In this document: positions 57,093 to 64,000 of the stretch, in pieces
How the letters are laid out: the number at the start of each line of letters is the position of its first letter
Position numbering within the stretch: the first letter of the stretch is position 1
Assembly: GCA_002368355.1 (NCBI GenBank)
Contig: AP018281.1
Span: forward strand, 372,001 to 436,000
Direction of reading: 5' to 3'
Length of the DNA: 64,000 bases
Source of the DNA: Chondrocystis sp. NIES-4102
GTDB lineage: Bacteria; Cyanobacteriota; Cyanobacteriia; Cyanobacteriales; Xenococcaceae
The notes under the pieces: generated by a model
Told to the model about the DNA's origin: nothing
Database searches by the model: none
The model's input: only the letters and a program-made list of their open reading frames with translations
Translations under genes and position numbers: made by a program

Positions 57093-57468
57093 ACACTCCT
57101 ACAAGGTAAAAAAATTGATTAAGTTGGTTGTATTAACTAATAATTTCTCAATTTTTAATGAAGCTAAAATGAAATTTTCATGAGAATCATCTCATATATA
57201 GCAACTAAGTAATATGAATTATTTAAATATTGGCTACAAATAGAACGGTTTATAGGTAGTAACTAATCCCACAAGGGGACAATGTAGGTAATAGATTTTT
57301 TCTGACTTCAGGAGTGCATTCGCTCAAGGCATGGAGACCAACAAGTTAGCACAGCACCGCTCCTGACTCCTTATAAATTCGTAGCACCCTTTTTTGTATT
57401 TCATATAAGTTGAAAATAAAAGAGGAATTTTATGTGTGCAGTTATTGAAACAATAGGGTATTACCAGG
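57093..57468. other. AT-rich gap with one dispersed element
   Basis: Mostly AT-rich sequence between two minus-strand genes. One dispersed element lies at 57264-57291. A GC-richer stretch of about 60 bp (57310-57370) has no recognised identity. No gene seen. Confidence 0.6.
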
Positions 57469-59004
57469 CTATTCCCTACTAACAGTTATCGTCGGTAACT
57501 TTGGCTTGGCTTCTAGGGGTAAAACAATTGTAAACTTAGATCCCATACCCAAATTAGAATCGAGACGAATCATACCGCCATGAGCTTCGGCGATCGCTTT
57601 AACAATAGCCAAACCTAACCCCGAACCTTCCGAACGACGACGACTACCACTAACTCGTGCAAATCTTTCAAAAATGCGCTTTTGATCACTAGGATCAATA
57701 CCTTCCCCTGTATCACGAATCCAAAAATGTACTTCTCCACGAGCGATCGCTGAACCTATGGCAATGGTATTTTCTTCAACTGTGTGTTGGGTGGCATTTT
57801 GTGCCAAATTAACTAAAGCTTGTGTCAGGCGTTGACGATCTACTGTTACTGTACCGTTGGCTACGCAGTCTAATTGCCAGTTTCGCTCTCCTAAAGCTTT
57901 GATTTTTACTAATACTTCTTCTGTTAAGGAAGCAATATCTACCTTCTCGATTTTTAAAAAATTGGGATTTTCCGACTTTGCCAATAAAACTAAATCACTA
58001 ACTAAACGATTCATGCGATCGAGTTCATCTAGCACTAATTCGATGGTTTCTTGTTGTTCTTGTGGATCATCTCCCATTAATTCCAAATGTCCCCGAATAA
58101 TGGTGATCGGAGTTCGCAATTCATGTCCTGCATCGTTGATGAAGTTGCGTTGAGTAGTAAAAGAAGTTTGTAACCTCTCCATCATCTCATTAAAAGTTAT
58201 CGCCAGTTCGGCTAATTCCCCATTTCCTTTAATAGGCAAACGTTTACTTAAATCCGTATCACTAATAGATCGCGCCGTCGTAATTAAGGTTCTTAAGGGA
58301 GCTAAAACTTTACCCGCCACGAACCAAGCTAAGATTAAAGCCAGACACAGAGCAATTATTTTTACCTGAGTCACTATTCGCATTGCTTCTATTGCTTCCT
58401 TTCTCTCCCCTTCTGTCGCATGAACAACTACAAAAGCCCCTAATGTTTCTGTCTCGGTTTTAATCGGAATTACTGTGTAGATAATATTGCCAATATTAGG
58501 ATCTGCCATTCGTTGCTCACCGTTTTTTTCCGTCTCCAAGCTTGCCCAATACTTCATTAACTTTGAGTCTGCTTCCATTCCTGGTGGTAAGGCGAGTGAA
58601 CTAGCTTTATAAAATTGACCATTGACAATGCTAATTAGATATGTGTCGTCTTCTAGTAGTTCCTTTTCAATATAATTATCAAACAGATTATTGAGTTTGG
58701 CATATCTCGCCTCTAAAGCATTAACTGGCGGTTGTTCAAATAAGGGCGCGGGTGCAAATAATTCTGCAACTAGTGCTTTGCGAAACTCTTCTACTTCTTC
58801 GGCTAATTCTCCTCTAACACGGGTATCGACTCCACTATATAAACGCTGGCGGATAGTTGGTAAAGATACAGCAATGAAAAAAAACATCAATAATGCGTAC
58901 CACATTAGAATATTAGTACGTGTTTCTTGCATGATCTTTAGACCACTGAGATGTTGAGTGATTCTATTTAAGTAGTCGATATGAGATCTAGAGCTATTAT
59001 TCAC
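57469..59004 (-). CDS. Membrane sensor histidine kinase
   Basis: 511 aa. TM1 is at about 28-47, a periplasmic sensor region at about 48-205, TM2 at about 210-230 and HAMP at about 230-285 (VAGKVLAPLRTLITTARSIS). HisKA contains the phosphorylated His in FINDAGHELRTPIT (about 297). The catalytic domain has N-box LVNLAQNATQHT, G1 DTGEGIDPSD, F-box ERFAR and G2 GSGLGLAIVKAIAEAHGG. The sensor region shows no known small-molecule domain. Divergent from the response regulator at 59226 across 221 bp; the two likely form a pair. Confidence 0.9.
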   Translation of the reverse strand: MNNSSRSHIDYLNRITQHLSGLKIMQETRTNILMWYALLMFFFIAVSLPTIRQRLYSGVDTRVRGELAEEVEEFRKALVAELFAPAPLFEQPPVNALEARYAKLNNLFDNYIEKELLEDDTYLISIVNGQFYKASSLALPPGMEADSKLMKYWASLETEKNGEQRMADPNIGNIIYTVIPIKTETETLGAFVVVHATEGERKEAIEAMRIVTQVKIIALCLALILAWFVAGKVLAPLRTLITTARSISDTDLSKRLPIKGNGELAELAITFNEMMERLQTSFTTQRNFINDAGHELRTPITIIRGHLELMGDDPQEQQETIELVLDELDRMNRLVSDLVLLAKSENPNFLKIEKVDIASLTEEVLVKIKALGERNWQLDCVANGTVTVDRQRLTQALVNLAQNATQHTVEENTIAIGSAIARGEVHFWIRDTGEGIDPSDQKRIFERFARVSGSRRRSEGSGLGLAIVKAIAEAHGGMIRLDSNLGMGSKFTIVLPLEAKPKLPTITVSRE

Positions 59005-59225
59005 CTGTGGATCTGGGGTTAAGGTTATCTAACTTTTATCCTAATTATTATTTTTTCTTATCTATACTGCTTTTAGACGGAAAAATAAACAAACTTCTTT
59101 TTTCCTAGATCACCAATAAGTATGATTACTTTAAGACTATACTTGTTCGTTTTCGAGCAAAAACTATTGTAATTTTATATATATTTTTACTTTATAAATA
59201 AATATAAATCATCGAACTATAGCTA

Positions 59226-59894
59226 ATGAATCGTATTTTAATAGTTGAAGACGAACAAAGAATTGCAGCTTTTGTCAATAAAGGATTGCGATCGCGCGGT
59301 TTTAAAACTACCATCGCTACTAACGCAGCAGAAGCAATTATCCTGGCTTTGAGTAATGAATTTGAATTAGGAATTTTGGATATCGGACTACCCGATAGGA
59401 ATGGGTTTGAAGTCCTAGAGGAATTGCGCGGACAGGGGGTTAGCTTTCCTATTATTATGTTAACTGGTTATGATGATGTGCAGGATAAGATAGCAGGATT
59501 AAAAGGTGGCGCGGATGATTATATGACTAAGCCTTTTAGTTTTGAGGAATTATTAGCGCGAATTGAAGTAAGATTACGTGATAGAACTAAAAATACTACG
59601 CAAGATGAAGGTGTAATTAGAGTCGGACAAGTAACCTTAGACTTATTAACCCGTAAAGCTAAAATTGGCGATCGCGAAGTAGAATTACCTGCGCGTGAAT
59701 TTATTATGGCAGAAGTATTTCTACGCCACCCAGGACAAGTAATGTCTCGTCAGCAATTATTGGATTTGGTTTGGGGTTACGATTATGATCCTGGTTCTAA
59801 TATTGTTGATGTTTATGTGGGGTATTTAAGAAAAAAATTAGGTACACAAATAATTGAAACCGTTAGGGGTATGGGTTATCGTCTACGAACATGA
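59226..59894 (+). CDS. OmpR/PhoB-type response regulator
   Basis: 222 aa. A receiver at about 1-118 carries the acidic VEDEQ pocket, the phospho-acceptor Asp in LGILDIGLPD (about 52) and the switch Lys in DYMTKPFSFEELL. A winged helix at about 128-222 has REFIMAEVFLRHPGQVMSR and the recognition helix region NIVDVYVGYLRKKL. Divergent partner of the kinase at 57469. Targets unknown. Confidence 0.92.
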   Translation: MNRILIVEDEQRIAAFVNKGLRSRGFKTTIATNAAEAIILALSNEFELGILDIGLPDRNGFEVLEELRGQGVSFPIIMLTGYDDVQDKIAGLKGGADDYMTKPFSFEELLARIEVRLRDRTKNTTQDEGVIRVGQVTLDLLTRKAKIGDREVELPAREFIMAEVFLRHPGQVMSRQQLLDLVWGYDYDPGSNIVDVYVGYLRKKLGTQIIETVRGMGYRLRT

Positions 59895-60070
59895 GAAAAT
59901 TCTCATCTAATCTTCAGGTTTTCTCAAAAAAAATCAGAGATAATTGGTAGAAGAAAATATAACTTTTTTATCTAATTAATTCTATTTAAATATTAAATTA
60001 GCAATCGCAGTTTTCAAAAACAATACTTCTATGACAATGCTAGCTTGGGATCTAACCTTAATCTAAAATT

Positions 60071-60457
60071 ATGAATCGCATATTAATTGCAGAAGATGAA
60101 TCTCGTGTTGCTGCTTTTATCGCCAAGGGATTACAAAAGAATAATTTTACTACTGTTGTAGCAGAAGATGGTCAGCAAGCTTTAGAAGTGGTTACTAGTG
60201 AAACTGTCGATTTAGTGCTGCTAGACTTAGGAATGCCTATTAAAAACGGTTGGGAAGTTCTCGACGAATTACACCAGCGAGGTTTAAAGTTACCCGTTAT
60301 AATTATTACTGCTTATGATGATGAGCAAAACAAAGTCTTAGCCATACAAAAAGGTGCTAGTGATTATCTTACTAAACCTTTTCAATTTAAAGAACTATTA
60401 ACTAAAGTGCGATCGCATTTGTGGAGTTTCGCCTCACCCCAATTACCTAATAGCTAG
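60071..60457 (+). CDS. Single-domain receiver protein
   Basis: 128 aa, a receiver only: AEDESR pocket, phospho-acceptor Asp in VLLDLGMPIKNGWE (about 52), switch Lys in DYLTKPFQFKELLTK, then a short tail without a DNA-binding domain. Its start (MNRILI-EDE-R-AAFI-KGL) closely follows the response regulator 177 bp upstream, suggesting duplication with loss of the output domain. It may act as a phosphate sink or bind a partner protein. Confidence 0.88.
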   Translation: MNRILIAEDESRVAAFIAKGLQKNNFTTVVAEDGQQALEVVTSETVDLVLLDLGMPIKNGWEVLDELHQRGLKLPVIIITAYDDEQNKVLAIQKGASDYLTKPFQFKELLTKVRSHLWSFASPQLPNS

Positions 60458-60510
60458 TTACTAATTAATCCCATCCTGAAGCCAATAACAACCTTTATTT
60501 ATCTAAATAC

Positions 60511-60750
60511 ATGAGCGTTAAAGTTTCTTTTCTCCCAGACAATATTACCATCGAAGCCCAACCAGGAGAACCAATGTTACAAGTAGCAGAACGGGCAGGA
60601 GTATTTATTGCTACAGGTTGTCTGATGGGTTCTTGTCATGCTTGTGAAGTTGAATTAGGTAGTGGAGAAGCTGTATGTGCTTGCATTAGTTCTATTCCAG
60701 AAACTGAACCAGAATTAGTTATTAATATCTATGAAGATATTTCTTGGTAG
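60511..60750 (+). CDS. Short [2Fe-2S] ferredoxin-like protein
   Basis: 79 aa, beta-grasp ferredoxin. Cysteines lie in CLMGSCHAC (CX4CX2C, about residues 36-44), but the last candidates, VCAC, follow only about 12 residues later, whereas plant-type ferredoxins space the fourth Cys by about 29. The loop is shortened. Begins 53 bp after the single-domain receiver. Electron partner unknown. Confidence 0.75.
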   Translation: MSVKVSFLPDNITIEAQPGEPMLQVAERAGVFIATGCLMGSCHACEVELGSGEAVCACISSIPETEPELVINIYEDISW

Positions 60751-60876
60751 CTGAATCGAGGTATGATTTAAAAAATTTAACGCTATATAAGCAGATTAAT
60801 TAAAAAGCTAATAGCTGATAGCGTATTGCTACGAATAGATTACTTTTCGGTTTCATACTTAAAATTAGCAACGCCA

Positions 60877-61581
60877 TTAAATTAAATGCCACGCCATAAT
60901 ATCGCTAAATAAATTTTGATACCCAGTAACATTAGGATGTAAACCGTCATCTCCTAATTGGGTATTAATCCACTCTACACCCCTTGATAACCAAAGATCA
61001 AAAATATCCAGGTAGGGAATATTTCTCTGTTGACAAGCCTGTAAAGTGGCCTCTTTATAACGATACTGATCAAAATGATTGTAATAAAGACAACCTAAGA
61101 ATGGCATTTTCGCTTCATTTACAGGGGGCATTCCAATAAATAAGACAGGGGAAAGACTAAGGGCAAGATCGAGAAGATAAGCAAGCTGATATTTAAATTC
61201 TTCAAAGTCTGTATATAGTCTGCCGTCTTTTTTACCAATACGCGCCGAATCATTTAACCCAACAGAAAGTAAAATTAAATCTGGGGCATGATTACGCAGT
61301 TCACCCCGACAAGTAAATTCTTGTTCTAAACGTTGAGTGACTTGTTGTACGCGATCGCCTCTTACTCCTAAATTATATAATATATGTCCTTCGCCATCGG
61401 GAGACATCCACTGACGACGTAATCTTTCTACCCATCCACCGCCAACAAAATCTCCGAAACCATAGACTAAACTATCTCCTAAAGCGATAACTTTTAGGGG
61501 CTGTTTACGTTGTAATTTGGTTTTTAAAATCTGATTATTACTACTAGTAAAGGCGGAATTAGGAGTCAAAATTGTGTGCAT
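60877..61581 (-). CDS. SGNH/GDSL-type hydrolase
   Basis: 234 aa. All four blocks are present: block I ALGDSLVYGFGDF (Ser, about 34), block II GVRGDRVQQV (Gly), block III LSVGLNDSA (Asn) and block V DDGLHPNVTGY (Asp and His). Likely an esterase or lipase on carbohydrate esters or lipids. No signal peptide, so cytoplasmic. Start ATG 61581. Confidence 0.87.
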   Translation of the reverse strand: MHTILTPNSAFTSSNNQILKTKLQRKQPLKVIALGDSLVYGFGDFVGGGWVERLRRQWMSPDGEGHILYNLGVRGDRVQQVTQRLEQEFTCRGELRNHAPDLILLSVGLNDSARIGKKDGRLYTDFEEFKYQLAYLLDLALSLSPVLFIGMPPVNEAKMPFLGCLYYNHFDQYRYKEATLQACQQRNIPYLDIFDLWLSRGVEWINTQLGDDGLHPNVTGYQNLFSDIMAWHLI

Positions 61582-61876
61582 GAATAATAAAAATTAAAAA
61601 TATTAAAGAAAATTATGAAGCTAAATTTATATTTAGCAATAATAATACATAATTACAGTTATATACCAATTAAATCAAGAGTATAGCTGATCCCAATTTC
61701 AACGCCCAATAAAATTTTGAGTAGAAGGATTTTAATTTTGTACGACAACACAGCCAAAAAATAGAAAAATTAAAATCAAAGTAAAATCACAGATAAATCT
61801 CAAAATAATGTTAATTTTAATCAGTAATTTGGGCAAGATAACAGTGTAAACGCTGAAATTGCTGATAAATAGACTG

Positions 61877-62650
61877 ATGAACTTGATCAGAGTTTTAACT
61901 ATTGCAAATAATGGCTTTCAAGAAGTAGTGCGCGATCGCATTCTCTATTTTCTTGGGTTTTTCACCTTACTATTAATACTAGCTCAAAGAATAATACCCG
62001 AAATAGCTGCGGGGACTCATGAGAAAATACTCTTAGATTTTGGCATAGGCGCGATCGCCATTTTAAGTGTTGTGATTGCTATTTTTGTAGGTACAGCCTT
62101 AATTAATAAGGAAATAGAGAAACGTACCTTACTGATGTTAATTCCCAAACCCATCAGTCGTGCCGAACTTATTCTAGGTAAACACTTAGGATTAACAGGG
62201 GTTTTAGCAGTTATGCTAGTAATTATGATGGGAATTTATTTAGGTATGCTGAGTATATCTAAGATTGAATATCCTACAGTAGCCTTACTTATCGCAGGTG
62301 CTTATCTTCTGTTAGAATTATCCCTCATTGTGGCAGTGGCGATATTATTTGGGGTGTTTACCAGTTCAATTTTGGCTACATTACTAAGTTTTGGAGTCTA
62401 TTTAATGGGACACTTTAGTGAAGATTTAGTTGAATTAGGTAAACTCAGTAAGAATGCTAGCATTGAAAGTTTAACTACCAGTCTTTATCTAGTATTACCA
62501 AATCTCTCTAGGTTAGACTTAAAAAATGATGCGGTTTATGGATTATTACCTAGTCCCCCAGAACTTATAAACCACGCCCTATATGGTTTACTCTATACAG
62601 CTTTGCTCTTAATTATCTCTATGATGGTCTTTGCCCAAAAAGAATTTTAA
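61877..62650 (+). CDS. ABC-2 type transporter permease
   Basis: 257 aa from ATG 61877 (an upstream in-frame TTG at 61859 would add six residues). Six hydrophobic helices. The MNLIRVLTIANNGFQEVVRD start, LINKEIEKRTLLMLIPKPISRAELILGKH (in parts IEKRTLLMLIPKPISR and ELILGKH) and ILATLLSFGVYLMGHF are typical of ABC-2 permeases. No ATPase gene is adjacent. Cargo unknown. Confidence 0.82.
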   Translation: MNLIRVLTIANNGFQEVVRDRILYFLGFFTLLLILAQRIIPEIAAGTHEKILLDFGIGAIAILSVVIAIFVGTALINKEIEKRTLLMLIPKPISRAELILGKHLGLTGVLAVMLVIMMGIYLGMLSISKIEYPTVALLIAGAYLLLELSLIVAVAILFGVFTSSILATLLSFGVYLMGHFSEDLVELGKLSKNASIESLTTSLYLVLPNLSRLDLKNDAVYGLLPSPPELINHALYGLLYTALLLIISMMVFAQKEF

Positions 62651-62886
62651 GCTAAATAATACCTGATAAACTATAATTTAAAATCAACAAACAGATGTAA
62701 CAATGGTCAAAAAATCCAAAAAATTACAATAGTTAAGGTCTCTAAATAAATGCGGTTTTGATTAAGATTTTTTAGTAAATTATAAGTATACTCAGCAAAA
62801 AAACTAAAAATTGAGCGATATCAAAAAAATGCTGGTTAGCACAACCGCCTAATATACGTTAAAATCTTAGGAAGTTTGATAAGTCT

Positions 62887-64000
62887 ATGTCTGACAGTTC
62901 TGGGTCAATTTTGCAGCTACAACCAAAAATAATGGTACTCAGTAACGTAAAACTTCTTATCGTTACCAGTAAAGTTCTCGATTGTATGGCGATCGCTACA
63001 ACCTTAGAGGCAGGAGGTATTAATTTTACCTACGATCTGATTGCAACCCAAGAACTAAGCGGTAATTTACCTCGTCAGAAGTATAACGCAATTTTATATA
63101 ATTATGCAGCAATCGTTACCGAGACTGGGGTTAATTCCCTGAGTGAAAAATTACAATGGTGGTGTCATCTTTACCCCCACACCCCTTTAATTTTAATTAC
63201 AGATACTTTAGGTGATGAACAAGCAGTAGAATTAATTCAGTCTGGAGTTAATGGGTATGTGTTGCGAGAAAACCTAGATAAATTACCAGAAGTTCTACAA
63301 AAGACTATTATAAATTTTATTAGCAATCAAACTGTTATCGCTGCTCAACAAGATCTAATTAAGCAACAGCAAGAAAAAATTGCCCAACTAGAAGCAGAAA
63401 AACAAACTTGGTTAGCACAACAACAAGCCAAGCAAGAATATATTTCCCATCTAAATCATGAGTTGCGTAGCCCGATATCTTCAATTATTAGCTTTGCAAC
63501 CATGCTTAAAGAACAGTACTATGGTCGTCTAAATACCAAACAAATGCAATATGTCACCCTGCTACATAACGTTGGCAAGCATATGTTGGATTTAGTTAAT
63601 AATTATCTAGACTTAGTTAAAATCGACGCAAACAAACAAAGTTTAGAATTAGAAAGATTAGCCGTAGAAGAAGTTTGTCAAGCAGCTTTATTTATGGTAG
63701 CCGAAAAAGCCAATCAAAAAGGATTACAACTAAATTTTAAATTGGCAGAAAATATAGACTTTTGTACGGCTGATTCTTTACGTCTTAAGCAAATATTAGT
63801 AAACTTACTCAGCAATGCTATTAAATTCACCGAAAAAGGTTCAATCACCCTACAAGTAACCCTGCAAGGAGAAAGAATTTACTTTGCTGTGAATGATACA
63901 GGTATTGGCATTGCTAAAAATAATCTTACTAAACTATTTCAACCCTTCCCTCAGATCACTACCCACCACGAAAGTACAGGTTTAGGTTTAACTTTATCAA
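62887..64000 (+). CDS. Sensor histidine kinase with degenerate receiver (incomplete at window end)
   Basis: 371 codons from ATG 62887, open to the last base, so the 3' end is outside the window. Residues about 20-140 follow a receiver fold (VKLLIVTSKVL, PLILITDTLGDEQAVELIQSG), but the phospho-acceptor position lies in AILYNYAAI without Asp, so it is a pseudo-receiver. A coiled coil at about 150-185 leads to the H-box HLNHELRSPISSI (His 191), the N-box LVNLLSNAIKFTEKG, G1 NDTGIGIAKNN and the start of G2 STGLGLTLS. An AGGA lies just upstream. Soluble; no membrane span. Partner not visible. Confidence 0.88.
   Translation, partial: MSDSSGSILQLQPKIMVLSNVKLLIVTSKVLDCMAIATTLEAGGINFTYDLIATQELSGNLPRQKYNAILYNYAAIVTETGVNSLSEKLQWWCHLYPHTPLILITDTLGDEQAVELIQSGVNGYVLRENLDKLPEVLQKTIINFISNQTVIAAQQDLIKQQQEKIAQLEAEKQTWLAQQQAKQEYISHLNHELRSPISSIISFATMLKEQYYGRLNTKQMQYVTLLHNVGKHMLDLVNNYLDLVKIDANKQSLELERLAVEEVCQAALFMVAEKANQKGLQLNFKLAENIDFCTADSLRLKQILVNLLSNAIKFTEKGSITLQVTLQGERIYFAVNDTGIGIAKNNLTKLFQPFPQITTHHESTGLGLTLS

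Overview
The window comes from a cyanobacterial chromosome. The evidence is the dense scatter of HIP1 octamers (GCGATCGC, for example 39635-39642), a fused PyrF-PyrE, LL-diaminopimelate aminotransferase, UrtABCDE, a DUF2555-type protein, low G+C and long intergenic arrays of 7-bp repeats. A unicellular or baeocystous lineage (Pleurocapsales or Chroococcales type) is plausible, but the sequence alone does not fix the genus.

Layout. 0.1-2.2 kb: methionine salvage (mtnD) and lysine biosynthesis (dapL). 2.3-21.5 kb: a 19-kb single-strand cluster of exported proteins. It holds a 1863-aa vWA/GEVED protein, a beta-helix/OmpA protein, an outer-membrane beta-barrel gene split by a one-base frameshift inside 126-bp repeats, and three DUF11-type proteins. 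It looks like a cell-surface assembly system and is the most unusual part of the window. 22.3-31 kb: rsmA, carB, a 36-aa membrane peptide, polyphosphate glucokinase, an alpha/beta-hydrolase-like protein and a methyltransferase. 31-36 kb: a transporter-HEAT-cNMP fusion, then dnaA with three DnaA boxes downstream, which form a candidate origin. 36.4-41.7 kb: def, a ROK glucokinase, a TVP38-type membrane protein, a sterol-desaturase-family protein, a DUF2555-type protein and a Crp-type regulator. 41.7-49 kb: fmdB and formamidase, divergent from urtABCDE, forming an amide/urea nitrogen module with a candidate NtcA site between them. 49-50.4 kb: a Doc toxin with a large DNA-binding partner. 50.5-57 kb: pyrF-pyrE, a cupin, a Ste14/ERG4-like membrane protein, a GH24 lysozyme-like protein, a small helical protein, cobQ and a repeat-bearing membrane protein. 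57.4-64 kb: a divergent kinase/regulator pair, a second receiver, a ferredoxin, an SGNH hydrolase, an ABC-2 permease and the start of a second kinase that runs off the window.

The gaps between genes carry families of heptanucleotide repeats (TACCTAC, TCCTGAC/TCCTGTC, AGCTATT-like, CGTTACT) and a dispersed element of about 25 bp with core ATTGTCCCCTTGTGGGATTA. They sit between genes, inside the urt operon just before urtC, next to the candidate origin, and in one case inside a coding region, where they encode a seven-residue repeat tail. Replication, nucleotide synthesis, nitrogen import and envelope functions are otherwise ordinary chromosomal content. I saw no tRNA, rRNA, CRISPR array or insertion sequence.
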